Made by a program: the position numbers and the translations under genes
Source of the DNA: an uncultured Lachnospiraceae bacterium
GTDB taxonomy: Bacteria; Bacillota; Clostridia; Lachnospirales; Lachnospiraceae
Direction: 5' to 3'
NCBI GenBank assembly: GCA_947652735.1
Contig: CANTEG010000004.1
Coordinates: forward strand, 124,001 to 188,000
DNA length: 64,000 nucleotides
The notes under the pieces: generated by a model
What the model saw: only the letters and a program-made list of their open reading frames with translations
The model's database searches: none
Told to the model about the DNA's origin: nothing
In this document: one piece after another, positions 19,047-28,012 of the stretch
Position numbering within the stretch: the stretch's first letter is position 1
Layout of the letters: each line of letters begins with the position of its first letter

Positions 19047-20288
19047 CTACAACAACTGTATAACACTGCCATCGATAGCATTTATAATGATAAACCTCTC
19101 GGATTGAGCATCCCCGTCACTTAAAATCCATACAGGAACAATAGTATGCACCGTTATATCATCCTCATTTGGAAGTGCAAAATACGCAAACTCAAGCTTT
19201 TTTAGGAGAACTATGCTTTCTCTATCTACTTCGCTGTTGGCTATAACATTTCTATAAACATCCTTCACCTGCTCAAAATTTAAAAGCTTAACATTTTCTG
19301 CTTTGACAGCTGAAATATAACGAGGATTATTATATTCCATGTATATAATTCCCTCGTCATTTATGTAAATTCTCACATATTCGTGAAAATATTCATCCAC
19401 ATACTTTATCTCAGGTGTATCCTTATCCTCTCTGAAATCAAAAATATTGTTAAAATATGAGTCTCTTTCAACGACATCAATCCCACCAATATTTCTAGAA
19501 AATAAAACACTATAACCATCAAGATAATTTTCTTCTGTTCCATCAGCCTCGGTAATATCCCAATGAAGTTGTGTTATTTCTGAGATACCCATATCTGATA
19601 TTCCGAGCTTATCAAGCTCGCCATAAAGAGTTTCTTCAAGCTTATCCTCTGGTATACTGCATCTGTTTACCGCACTATTACTTTTGTAATCGTCAAAGCC
19701 TATGCCGACCCCCTCTACCTCCCTGTCTCTTATAAACTCTCTGAATCTAAATGGTGCACATTCAAGGACTTCGTTATTTTTTTCTCCGTACGAAATTTTA
19801 TAGCAGCTTATAACATAGCGAACAGTATTTCTTGTTGCCAAATATCCGTCTCCTTTGTAAGCCAATTCTTCCAACTCATCTGAAGTAAACAGTTCCTCTG
19901 CCTTTTCAATATCATATGGATATGCCTCATCAAAACCCATTTTATTTATATATTCCTCCCAAAATTCTCCATTCACTTCCTTGGGTTTTGTTTCCATTAC
20001 ATTCACACCTGCCACGTCAGGCACAACTACCTCTGCATAAATCCTTACGGTTGCACCGCCTCCATCAGATGTTGTCAAATCCTCCTGCCATACATCAGGA
20101 ACCCCAAGACTTTCTTTTATGTGTCCCTTGTCAGTAGACACGTTATACTCTGCATCGCCTATGGTACTTGCTGTTCCCTCTGATGTAATATCAGACATAT
20201 CCACCTTTTCCCTTTTTGCACATCCTGACAATGTTATTAAAATGATACACAAACCAGTTGCAAATATTTTATGATATTTTATTTTCAT
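19047..20288 (-). CDS. Lipoprotein of unknown function (paralogue of the one at 12592)
   Basis: 413 residues from ATG at 20288, chosen because GGGGGGAAG lies 7 bases upstream and the protein then starts with a signal peptide ending in lipobox TLSGC-AKRE. The C-terminal region (LNFEQVKDVYRN, LEFAYFAL, IVPVWILSDGD, INAIDGSVIQ) matches the lipoprotein at 12592-13992 in order. It is exported and lipid-anchored, rich in Asp/Glu and without an enzyme signature. It is the third gene of the 21878-17484 locus, between two membrane-anchored proteins, so it may form a surface complex with them. Confidence 0.75.
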   Translation of the reverse strand: MKIKYHKIFATGLCIILITLSGCAKREKVDMSDITSEGTASTIGDAEYNVSTDKGHIKESLGVPDVWQEDLTTSDGGGATVRIYAEVVVPDVAGVNVMETKPKEVNGEFWEEYINKMGFDEAYPYDIEKAEELFTSDELEELAYKGDGYLATRNTVRYVISCYKISYGEKNNEVLECAPFRFREFIRDREVEGVGIGFDDYKSNSAVNRCSIPEDKLEETLYGELDKLGISDMGISEITQLHWDITEADGTEENYLDGYSVLFSRNIGGIDVVERDSYFNNIFDFREDKDTPEIKYVDEYFHEYVRIYINDEGIIYMEYNNPRYISAVKAENVKLLNFEQVKDVYRNVIANSEVDRESIVLLKKLEFAYFALPNEDDITVHTIVPVWILSDGDAQSERFIIINAIDGSVIQLL

Positions 20289-20434
20289 TTTAACTTCCCC
20301 CCATGTGCAATCTGCCAATATATATCTTTTTATTGCCAGTTCTTTCATGCAGCTTCCCCTGCTATTTTCATATTTGCACCTTAAAATATATTAACTAAAG
20401 ATTAAAAACAACTTTTTTTTCATGGTACCTTACC

Positions 20435-21316
20435 TTACATCTCTCCTTTTGTTCTGGAATACGTTGAAAATTCATTCAGACTTCCCCTAAAAATCTCAAA
20501 ATATCTTATTCCTGTTTTTTCCTGGATTATGTTTACATCATCTACTGCCTGTCCCATACTCGTCACATAGACATAAAACACGAGTTGGTCATCCCACGAC
20601 ACCTGTTGCCCCTCCTGTCCTTCCCACGCATCAGTAGTATCATCATACATACAAAACACAAGTTCCCTTGATTCACCTGGTTTCAGATTTATCTTGCTTG
20701 CAGAACTAGTATTTAATTTTTCATCATCACCATTCAAATAAAATTTTTCACTTACTCCGCCTACAATATAACCATTTTCATCTGTCACATCTAACATTAC
20801 AGTACAAAAAGGATTATATTCTATTTCCACACTCCCCGTATTTTCAACCTCAAAAACATAGCATATCATGACCAGCTTTCCTTCTTTTTCTCTTTCTGCT
20901 AATGGTCTGCTCATATGTAGCTCCGTATCAACTCTATATTTTTCGTTATAATCAGGTATAATATCAGGTATTGAATCCACATCACTTATACATCTTATAT
21001 CTATAAACGTATATTTTACACCGCCCTTTTCGAATGATTCGTACGGTGTCACTTCATTTCCATGTCCCGTTTCATATTCCTTGTCTTTTTCCTCATTGTC
21101 CTGTAAATTTGCAAAATATGATGCATCATCCACCTCTGTTGAAGCACTGCTATTGACTGAATCACCACTTAAACTTTCAATATTTTCATTTGTTGTTATA
21201 TTAGAGCTTGATTTGTCCTCACTTTTATTTTTATCAATATTCACGCTTATAATAACTGCACATAAAATACATGAAATTATTCCTGCAATCAGGTAAATAC
21301 CTTTTCTTTTATTCAT
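20435..21316 (-). CDS. Membrane-anchored extracytoplasmic protein with DUF4352-like domain
   Basis: 293 residues from ATG at 21316: basic start MNKRKGIY, one helix (LIAGIISCILCAVIISVNI), a Ser/Asn/Asp-rich linker of about 60 residues, and a beta-rich C-terminal domain with YVFEVENTGSVEIEYNPF and LKPGESRELVFCMYDD, the pattern of DUF4352/telokin-like extracellular domains. Other starts (GTG just upstream, ATG at 21385) remain open because no strong ribosome binding site exists. A hairpin (about 21347-21371) lies between this gene and the secreted protein upstream and may set the ratio of the two products. Confidence 0.7.
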   Translation of the reverse strand: MNKRKGIYLIAGIISCILCAVIISVNIDKNKSEDKSSSNITTNENIESLSGDSVNSSASTEVDDASYFANLQDNEEKDKEYETGHGNEVTPYESFEKGGVKYTFIDIRCISDVDSIPDIIPDYNEKYRVDTELHMSRPLAEREKEGKLVMICYVFEVENTGSVEIEYNPFCTVMLDVTDENGYIVGGVSEKFYLNGDDEKLNTSSASKINLKPGESRELVFCMYDDTTDAWEGQEGQQVSWDDQLVFYVYVTSMGQAVDDVNIIQEKTGIRYFEIFRGSLNEFSTYSRTKGEM

Positions 21317-21389
21317 AATTTTGCCACTCACTTTTTTATTATCAGACCGCCAGAGTCTTACTCCGACGGTTCTTTTAAATATCATTTCA

Positions 21390-21878
21390 CTACGGGATAA
21401 CAGGATAATTGGTCTGGGTATCCGGGCTCCAATCTCCCGTAACTGTTCCTGTCCCCACCAATGATCTTACCCCAAGATTTGCATAAGAATATCCATTTTC
21501 ATAAACATAATTTGTCACTCTGTACTGCCCCGTACCAGATACAGTAAATCTTGACGTACACGGAACACGATTTTTAGTGCTACTACCAGTCTCACCCACC
21601 GGTGAAATATATATACTTGATACCCCGTTAAGGCTTCGGTCCCATTTAAAGTAAAATTTACTGTTTGTATCTTTCTTGCGATTCTCAGAATATTGATAAC
21701 TGGTGTTACTTGGTGAAACATTATATGTCCAGTGGGTATCTTCAGCTGTCGCAAACGTATTATCTGTATTTGTCAAAATACAAAATGCCAGCATCATCGT
21801 TACAACACCAACCATGATTTTGTTGGATTTTCTTTTTGTATCATTTTTGTTGTATGTTTTGTTCTTTGTCATAAACAT
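21390..21878 (-). CDS. Small secreted protein of unknown function
   Basis: 162 residues with a long basic leader and a hydrophobic core (IMVGVVTMMLAFCILTNTDN) then a likely cleavage near FATAED. The mature part is about 115 residues, rich in Ser, Thr, Tyr and Asn, with one Cys, ending TGDWSPDTQTNYPVIP. This look is shared by small secreted DUF2712 or lactococcin-972-like proteins, but I cannot confirm a family. GGAG lies upstream of the start. It is first in the leftward locus that continues with two anchored proteins, a lipoprotein and an ABC-2 permease, so the secreted protein may be the reason for the locus. Confidence 0.65.
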   Translation of the reverse strand: MFMTKNKTYNKNDTKRKSNKIMVGVVTMMLAFCILTNTDNTFATAEDTHWTYNVSPSNTSYQYSENRKKDTNSKFYFKWDRSLNGVSSIYISPVGETGSSTKNRVPCTSRFTVSGTGQYRVTNYVYENGYSYANLGVRSLVGTGTVTGDWSPDTQTNYPVIP

Positions 21879-22106
21879 TTTCTCCTTACCTTTTAATTAA
21901 TTTTCCCTGCAACTACATTATTACATTATGGTGTAAAGCATCATCCCCTTTTTAATAAGATTTTGCCATTTACATCCCCCGTTTACTGCCATTACAAAAT
22001 AGCAAACTATATCTTGTCACAGCATTTTAAGAACATCTCAATACCGCTCTCTCTATCATGAAACAATTTTATAATTCAAATAAAATATATGTTATTAAAA
22101 TTATGA

Positions 22107-22135
22107 TTGACATATATGATTTTAAATTCTATATA
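22107..22135 (+). promoter_or_regulatory. Promoter-like sequence without a gene
   Basis: TTGACA (22107-22112), 17 bases, TATATA(AT) (22130-22135) on the plus strand. No convincing gene follows. A weak stem ATGCCC/GGGCGT followed by TTTTTG near 22151-22198 could end a very short RNA. Confidence 0.3.
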
Positions 22136-22196
22136 TAATTATAATGCATCATGCCCCCACTGTCACCTCCCCTCATTGTCCTACTTTTGGGCGTTT

Positions 22197-22217
22197 TTGT
22201 ACTACTCTCTAGTACAA
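22197..22217. promoter_or_regulatory. Perfect 21-bp palindromic operator candidate TTGTACTA-N5-TAGTACAA
   Basis: 8-bp perfect arms with a 5-base spacer. On the minus strand it is followed by AGGACAATGAGGGGAGGTGA, which shares AGGACAATGAG with the 51-bp promoter repeats. The GTACTA/TAGTAC arms are typical of GntR/YtrA-like operators. It lies about 320 bp upstream of the secreted-protein gene. Apart from this, the promoter-like sequence and the terminator, the gap 21879-22322 is empty. Confidence 0.5.
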
Positions 22218-22261
22218 TCACAACATTCCACCATATACTTTTTAATAAATCATCTGACAAT

Positions 22262-22296
22262 AATAAAAAATCCCCATCATTCCTGATAGGGATTTT
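22262..22296 (-). terminator. Rho-independent terminator of the lipase gene
   Basis: Stem AAAATCCC/GGGGATTTT with a 14-base loop followed by TTTTTATTA on the minus strand, 26 bp after the lipase stop codon. Confidence 0.75.
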
Positions 22297-22322
22297 CACA
22301 ATACAATCACCCACTTCTCCAT

Positions 22323-23687
22323 TTAAAACCCTTTTTCCTTAAGCCCATTTACAAGCTCCACATAAAATTCCCTTACATCAAAGCCCTTGAAGTTTTCTCT
22401 GTTCAGGTCAATGACATCGCCATGAGAAATTCCTCTTTTGCCCTCAACGGTTAAAAACTGATAGCTCTCGCCCCACTGAAATGATTTTTCTCCCACTAGA
22501 CCGTCATTCGGTCCATCAAAAGTTTCAACCAGTTTGTAGGAAAGATTGAGTGGAAATCTTCCGCCTCTTGCAACATTAAGCTTCGACCCTACACTTTGAT
22601 AATATACGCCCTCCGCATCGTGGATAAGCTCATTTCTCTTATTACACGCTGTTGCCGTCAAATCGCTGACCGCTGCCATAAAGTCAGGATTTGGGTCACC
22701 CAGCTTTTTTAGTGCTGTATTATATGTAGTGGCAATTACATCCTGTTGTGCCTTAGGTATCCTGGAAAGAAGATAATCTGCAAACTCACAGCCCCTGTGG
22801 GGCGTATTGATTGTTGTCAGCGATGCAACATATTTGCTGACTCCGCACTCCGAAAGGGCATACCTGATGTCAAGACCACCCTTAGAATGTGCAATGATAT
22901 TAACCTTTTCGGCACCTGTCTCTTTAATGATATATTTTATTCTCTCTGCCAGCTCCTCACCGCAGCTTTCTACAGAAGCGGCAGACTGATGATTTCCATA
23001 ATAGATAACTGCACCGTTATCCTCAAGCTCCTTTGGTATTCTGCCCCAGTAATTCAGATATTTAAAATCACGGAAAAACACCCCATGAACCATAAGTATC
23101 GGATACTTTGTTTCACACAGCTTTTGTTCTGCACGTTTTTCATTTAAAACTGCCTTTCTTTGCTCAACACTTACCTCTTTACTGACTGTGACAATAATAT
23201 TTCCAAGTGCAACCAAATGCGCGATTGGAATCCAACCTACCACAACACCGATTACCCTTTTCTTTACACCAAGCTGAACCGATGTTGCATATACTCTTAT
23301 AATTCCATTCCAAAAACATATGGCAAGCAGGGTAACAGCAATAACAGAATTTATAATCCAAAGCTTTGTTTCGTCCTTTACTCCTCCCACAGACAACTTT
23401 CCCATCATGCCAAGCAGGGAATATACTGCTGTTGCAGTTGTGGAAAGTACAAACATAATGAGCAGCTCACAGCCGTCACCTGCAATCCGCAGCCTTTTCC
23501 CCCTCAAGGAATGATTAAACGGTGACGGGTATACATTTAAAAAGATGCAAAATACCACAACAAGTGGTAATACCCACATGGAATGTCCCATCCTATGCAT
23601 GGAATAAAAGTTTGCAAGCTCAAACAACAATGTGGCAGCCAGCAACCGATATATATTTTTTAGAATTCCAATTGATACCTTTTTCAT
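22323..23687 (-). CDS. Membrane-anchored alpha/beta-hydrolase, triacylglycerol lipase-like
   Basis: 454 residues from ATG at 23687 (GGAGG 8 bases upstream). The first about 180 residues hold four to five membrane helices; the rest is a lipase-like alpha/beta hydrolase. Visible motifs: oxyanion HG in ILMVHGVFF, nucleophile elbow AHSKGGLD, catalytic Asp in FDGPNDGLVGEKS and catalytic His in GISHGDVIDL. The Ser-Lys elbow (GHSxG replaced by AHSKG) is common in Gram-positive lipases. The membrane domain suggests action on lipids at the cytoplasmic membrane. It has its own terminator and is not clearly linked to neighbours. Confidence 0.85.
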   Translation of the reverse strand: MKKVSIGILKNIYRLLAATLLFELANFYSMHRMGHSMWVLPLVVVFCIFLNVYPSPFNHSLRGKRLRIAGDGCELLIMFVLSTTATAVYSLLGMMGKLSVGGVKDETKLWIINSVIAVTLLAICFWNGIIRVYATSVQLGVKKRVIGVVVGWIPIAHLVALGNIIVTVSKEVSVEQRKAVLNEKRAEQKLCETKYPILMVHGVFFRDFKYLNYWGRIPKELEDNGAVIYYGNHQSAASVESCGEELAERIKYIIKETGAEKVNIIAHSKGGLDIRYALSECGVSKYVASLTTINTPHRGCEFADYLLSRIPKAQQDVIATTYNTALKKLGDPNPDFMAAVSDLTATACNKRNELIHDAEGVYYQSVGSKLNVARGGRFPLNLSYKLVETFDGPNDGLVGEKSFQWGESYQFLTVEGKRGISHGDVIDLNRENFKGFDVREFYVELVNGLKEKGF

Positions 23688-23836
23688 TTGCAAATCCTCC
23701 GAGCTTTAAAACCATTGGTTCTATCAACGCATTTCACAATATATCATATCACACACATTCTAAATTATAAAGCATTAGTACCTGCTCAAATTTTTATATA
23801 GTAATATTCTATATTTCCATTTCATTCCAAGCCATC

Positions 23837-24484
23837 TTAGCTTTTAAAGCATCTGTGTATGTTTTGCGGTTTCCCAAGCACCAGCAGTGTCGTGTCTTCT
23901 TCAATCATTGTTTCGTGGTTGACGGCAAGATTCATGTCCCCGTCAGTCTTTATTCCCATAATATTAATTTTATATTTTTTCCTCACATCAAGATTTCCTA
24001 CTGTCTTTCCTATCCAATGTCCAGGTGTTGGTATTTCATATATGCCATGCTCCTCATCAAGCTGTATATAATCCAAAATATGATCCGAAGTGTACCTGAT
24101 TGCCACCCATGAAGCGAGCTGACGTTCCGGATATACGATCTCATCTGCACCATTCCGCAACAAAAACTTTGCATGTATATCACGGGCTGCCCGTGACACA
24201 ACAAACAAAGCGCCAAGTTCCTTTAACAGCAGGGTAGTCTCCAGCGAGCTTTGAAAATCATCGCCTATTGCAACAATACAGACATCAAAATTTCCCACTC
24301 CCACAGAGCTCATAAATTCCTTGTTTGTACTGTCCCCAATCTGTGCGTTTGTCACATAGGGAAGCACTGCATCAATTCTGTTTTCAACCTTATCGATAGC
24401 CATAACCTGATGCTTTTTTCCATATAGTTTTTTTGCAATGTGGCGTCCAAATCTGCCCATTCCGATTAACAAAATACTTTTCAT
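23837..24484 (-). CDS. ktrA: Potassium uptake regulatory subunit KtrA/TrkA
   Basis: 215 residues from ATG at 24484 (AGAGGAG 7 bases upstream). The N-terminal RCK domain begins with the Rossmann glycine motif ILLIGMGRFGRHIAKKL and has the acidic end of strand beta-2 (AIDKVENR) for nucleotide binding. A C-terminal RCK_C domain follows (about 135-215). It forms a cytoplasmic ring gating the membrane subunit encoded directly upstream with 29 bp between them. RCK_C domains of this type may bind cyclic di-AMP in Firmicutes; that is family knowledge, not seen here. Confidence 0.92.
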   Translation of the reverse strand: MKSILLIGMGRFGRHIAKKLYGKKHQVMAIDKVENRIDAVLPYVTNAQIGDSTNKEFMSSVGVGNFDVCIVAIGDDFQSSLETTLLLKELGALFVVSRAARDIHAKFLLRNGADEIVYPERQLASWVAIRYTSDHILDYIQLDEEHGIYEIPTPGHWIGKTVGNLDVRKKYKINIMGIKTDGDMNLAVNHETMIEEDTTLLVLGKPQNIHRCFKS

Positions 24485-24513
24485 GTTATATTCTCCTCTA
24501 TCTCGTCGGAACA

Positions 24514-25866
24514 TCAGCCCACTACGATTGACTCCTTCGGAAGTCTGTAGCCTCCTGCATTTTTATTTGTAACAGCTGCAAACATAATCGTAAGACCTCC
24601 CACGCGGCCAAAAAACATCAATATAATTAATATTATTTTGGATGCCATACATAATCCTGATGTTATTCCCAGTGAAAGACCTACCGTCCCTATAGCTGAT
24701 GCTGTTTCAAACAGGCATGCCGATAATGCAAGTCCCTCCAATTCACTTATTATAATTCCGCCTGTTAAAAATAAAAGCAGATATATGATTAACACTGCTG
24801 CTGCATCCTTTACCGCATGCTCATCTATTCTTCTTCCAAAAAACTGCGAATCATCCCTTCGCCTGATTACTGATATTGCGGAAGCCAGAAGAACTGCTAC
24901 AGTTGTTATTTTCATTCCTCCCGCAGTTGAACCGGGGGCTGCACCTATCAGCATAAGAATAATTGTAATTGCCTGTCCGCTATCGCTCAAAAGCGATGTA
25001 TCTACCGTGTTAAATCCCGCAGTTCTCGGTGCCACCGACTGGAAAACAGCAGCGTATACTTTTTCTCCTTGTGATAAATATTCCCATTGTTCCTTACCAA
25101 ATTCAACAAAATAAAAATATAATGAAGGAACTATAATGAAACCTACTGTAAAACAAAGAATGACCTTGCAGGGCATTCGGTATTTTTTTATATGAATTCC
25201 GTTGGTTCTCACATCATCCCATGTAATAAAACCAATTCCTCCTATTACAATAAGTAACATAACGATAATGTTAATGAATGGCTTACCCACAAACGCCAAA
25301 AATGATGAACGGGGCTCAACAACGCCCATTAAATCAAATCCTGCGTTACAAAATGCTGATATGGAGTGAAATATTGCATAACCCACTCCTGCTTTCACTC
25401 CAAATAATCTTATAAAAACAGGTGCCATCAAAACGGCACCCAAAAGCTCAACGAAAAAAGTAAGCTTAAGGATAAAACCTATAAGCTTAACAATTCCACC
25501 CACCTTTGGTGCAGAAATAGCATACTGTAATGTGCTTCTCTGCATCAAACCTATTTTTCGTCCCATAAGCATAACAATTGCAACTGCAATTGTAACGACA
25601 CCTATCCCACCTATCTGTATCAAAACAGCGATAACCGACTGTCCGAAGAAAGACCAATATGTTGCTGTATCCTGCACAACAAGCCCTGTGACACAGACAG
25701 CGGACACAGATGTAAAAAGTGCGTCCATAAAGTCCGCACTTGTACCTGCTTTTGTTGCGGCAGGAACGGAAAGTAAAAGTGTTCCTGCAAAAATCACAAC
25801 CAAAAAGCCCAGTATTATAATTTGAAAAGCCGACAGCTTAATATTTCCTTTTTCAATATAAAACAT
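24514..25866 (-). CDS. ktrB: Potassium uptake membrane subunit KtrB/TrkH
   Basis: 450 residues from ATG at 25866 (AAGGTGATGAA upstream). It has the four-fold M1-P-M2 pattern of the Trk/Ktr superfamily; the selectivity loops can be read as SAVCVTGLVVQDTA, HSISAFCNAGFDLMG, VAPRTAGFNTVDTS and SAIGTVGLSLGI, each with the central Gly. It imports K+ (with Na+ coupling in relatives) together with KtrA. No cyclic-di-AMP riboswitch fold was recognised in the 150 bp upstream. Confidence 0.93.
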   Translation of the reverse strand: MFYIEKGNIKLSAFQIIILGFLVVIFAGTLLLSVPAATKAGTSADFMDALFTSVSAVCVTGLVVQDTATYWSFFGQSVIAVLIQIGGIGVVTIAVAIVMLMGRKIGLMQRSTLQYAISAPKVGGIVKLIGFILKLTFFVELLGAVLMAPVFIRLFGVKAGVGYAIFHSISAFCNAGFDLMGVVEPRSSFLAFVGKPFINIIVMLLIVIGGIGFITWDDVRTNGIHIKKYRMPCKVILCFTVGFIIVPSLYFYFVEFGKEQWEYLSQGEKVYAAVFQSVAPRTAGFNTVDTSLLSDSGQAITIILMLIGAAPGSTAGGMKITTVAVLLASAISVIRRRDDSQFFGRRIDEHAVKDAAAVLIIYLLLFLTGGIIISELEGLALSACLFETASAIGTVGLSLGITSGLCMASKIILIILMFFGRVGGLTIMFAAVTNKNAGGYRLPKESIVVG

Positions 25867-26017
25867 TTCATCACCTTGAAATATTTTACACACAAAATAA
25901 AAATATTATTCTGTTAATTCACTTACTGTCTCATATTCGTTCTCATCAATTTCATATTGTACCTGTTTACTTTTTGTGTCTCCATATCTTTATCCTTTTA
26001 TCTTGCAGACCTGTGTG

Positions 26018-26719
26018 TTAAAGCATTGTCTTGAACAAATTATTTCGAACCCTGCTAAGATTTGCAAGTGCCATCATTTTGCGACGTCTTATCCACCATG
26101 ATTCTTCGTCATCATCCTTTACTTTTCTTCTTCCCATACTGCCACCCATAGGACCAGACTGACCTAAATGCTCCTCAATGGACGCCCCAAATCTCTCGGT
26201 ATGATAGTTAGGGGAGTATCCCATCATGGATGCGAATGGATTATGTACTGACCTGTCTTCGGAAGTATATCCGAGCACCCATGCCTCATATAACGGGTCA
26301 TTTTTCATCTGCTCCCATCCCTTGTCCGATATGCTCCAAACGTTCACGTCATTTTTTTGGGATACGTCATATGGTATACTATCCATAAGCTTTGTAAAAA
26401 ACTGCTTATATTCATCCATCGTCATATCTTCCCTTGAAATACCTTCAGCATTATTTTTTGCAAGAACCCGCTGTCCTGCCCTGACCTGATTTTCAACGTG
26501 CCATGCATCCTTCGGATGATTCTTCTTGTATTCATCCACGACACTTTCTTTTTGCGAAGCTTTGTTTCTCAAAGTATCAGAAAACTTCACAGTATCCGTT
26601 GAAGAAGTTTGTGTTGCTGCTACGTTACCATTTGTTTGCACCTTTTTTGCGTTGTAGTTTTTTTGTATCATGGTCTGATACATCCCCAATTGGTACAGGC
26701 TTGTGTTAAAATAATTCAT
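26018..26719 (-). CDS. Unknown cytoplasmic-start protein, MQxDP-family member
   Basis: 233 residues with GGGAGG 8 bases before the ATG. No signal peptide or membrane helix. It begins MNYFNTSLYQLGMYQTMIQ, a Tyr/Ser-rich head, then a polar linker, and has SISDKGWEQMKNDPLYEAWV, which aligns with the motif I-x-P-x-x-L-x-K-M-Q-x-D-P of the proteins at 28069, 51801 and 53015. A basic C-terminus (WWIRRRKMMALANLSRVR) follows a Gly/Met patch. The group may correspond to the uncharacterised DUF6033-type proteins of Lachnospiraceae (memory only). Function unknown. It follows the aldolase gene but a terminator lies between them. Confidence 0.7.
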   Translation of the reverse strand: MNYFNTSLYQLGMYQTMIQKNYNAKKVQTNGNVAATQTSSTDTVKFSDTLRNKASQKESVVDEYKKNHPKDAWHVENQVRAGQRVLAKNNAEGISREDMTMDEYKQFFTKLMDSIPYDVSQKNDVNVWSISDKGWEQMKNDPLYEAWVLGYTSEDRSVHNPFASMMGYSPNYHTERFGASIEEHLGQSGPMGGSMGRRKVKDDDEESWWIRRRKMMALANLSRVRNNLFKTML

Positions 26720-26740
26720 ATTTGCTTCCTCCCATTTAAA

Positions 26741-26795
26741 TAAATAAAAATAGCGACATGCTCCCCTGTATATCCATCCGTGGAAACTGTCGCTA
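26741..26795 (-). terminator. Rho-independent terminator after the aldolase-like gene
   Basis: Arms TAGCGACA (26751-26758) and TGTCGCTA (26788-26795), long loop, followed by TTTTTATTTATTT on the minus strand. The stop of the aldolase-like gene is about 130 bp upstream. Confidence 0.65.
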
Positions 26796-26925
26796 TCCTT
26801 AGCTTCGATTTATAATTTATGTATGCCACAAGCAATGTGACATCTTTCATATAATATTTATCGGAAGCCTGACTATTTTATATAATATTATTTCACTGCC
26901 CTGTTACGGAACGCAAATGTAGCTT

Positions 26926-27891
26926 TTACTGATATATTTCGTTGTAAAACTCCGCATAATCCTTTCGCTTGTCCTTTGTAAACTGTATCGCTGTTCTAGG
27001 ATGCTGGTTTAACTGTCCTGTCATAAGGTACTGTAAATCGTAACCCCACACAATTCCATCCTCCTGAAGCTTAATCATATAATCCTCTATAAACCGGAAT
27101 ACAGGATACACATTGTATTTTGGATTTTTAAGGAAACCTAACAAAAGTTCCATTGCACAATTTCCTGCTCCCCTGCCCATTGCAAGATATGTCGCATCCA
27201 GCCAGTCAACGCCGTCTCCACATGCTTCAATGGTGTTAGCAAATGCAAGCTGCTGGTTATTATGTGCGTGAATGCCAACCTTTTTATTATATTTTGCCGC
27301 AAAATCAAGGTATAAATCGGCAATTCTTGCCATTTGCTCAGGATAAATGGAACCAAAGCTGTCCACGATATAGATAACATCCACAGGTGTCTTTCCAACC
27401 ATGTCGAGTGCAACCCTTATTTCCTCATCCTTGGCATGTGATATCGCCATAATATTACAGCTTGTCTCATAACCTTTTTTGGCTGCATCCTCAATCATGT
27501 CAATCGCCTCAGGCATCTGATGAATATATGCTGCAACCCTGACAAGATCAACAGGCGAATTTGCTTTTTGGTCAAAATCATTTTTATCGTGTCTTCCTAT
27601 ATCTGCCATAATCGCAAGCTTAAGGTCTGTGTCGTTATCGCCGACTATTTCTCTTATATGGTCATCATTACAAAACTTCCACTTGCCAAACTTTGACTCA
27701 TCAAACACCTTTTTTGATGCCCGATAGCCCATCTCCATATAATCAACACCGGCATCTATATTCGTCTGATACAATTTTTTAACAAACTCATCCGTAAAAT
27801 AAAAATCGTTGACAAGACCTCCGTCACGAAGTGTTGCATCAACAACCTTAATACTTTCCCTGTAGCCTAACAGCTCTGAAATCTCTTTCAT
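26926..27891 (-). CDS. DRE-TIM metallolyase-like aldolase (HMGL-like family)
   Basis: 321 residues from ATG at 27891 (AAAGGATG 7 bases upstream). The DRE-TIM barrel mark appears as VVDATLRDGGLVNDF, with the metal-binding HAHNN in KKVGIHAHNNQQLAFANT and the glycine-rich AMGRGAGNCAMELL. The family includes 4-hydroxy-2-oxovalerate aldolase, HMG-CoA lyase and isopropylmalate synthase; this single-domain form lacks the leucine regulatory domain and is closest to aldolase-type members often found in surface sugar or nucleotide loci. Substrate is not deducible. It is monocistronic between two terminators. Confidence 0.75.
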   Translation of the reverse strand: MKEISELLGYRESIKVVDATLRDGGLVNDFYFTDEFVKKLYQTNIDAGVDYMEMGYRASKKVFDESKFGKWKFCNDDHIREIVGDNDTDLKLAIMADIGRHDKNDFDQKANSPVDLVRVAAYIHQMPEAIDMIEDAAKKGYETSCNIMAISHAKDEEIRVALDMVGKTPVDVIYIVDSFGSIYPEQMARIADLYLDFAAKYNKKVGIHAHNNQQLAFANTIEACGDGVDWLDATYLAMGRGAGNCAMELLLGFLKNPKYNVYPVFRFIEDYMIKLQEDGIVWGYDLQYLMTGQLNQHPRTAIQFTKDKRKDYAEFYNEIYQ

Positions 27892-28012
27892 ACTATGCAT
27901 CCTTTCGCTCAAACTCTTTACCACGTTGAAGTGGCAAAACAACTATAACAAATAATATCCCATATGTCAACACAAGATGCCAATGAAATTGTTTCCTATT
28001 AAACAATAAAGC

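Noticed and set aside
21390-21878. Lactococcin 972-type bacteriocin
   Set aside because: The size and the WSP end are similar in feel, but the typical partner set (seven-helix protein plus ATPase) is absent and no family motif could be confirmed.
22129-22342. Short open frames on both strands in the gap before the lipase
   Set aside because: They cross a terminator and a palindromic operator and have no ribosome binding site for the longer starts.
25867-26017. Possible cyclic-di-AMP riboswitch upstream of ktrB
   Set aside because: The leader is only about 150 bp and no ydaO-type conserved blocks could be seen.
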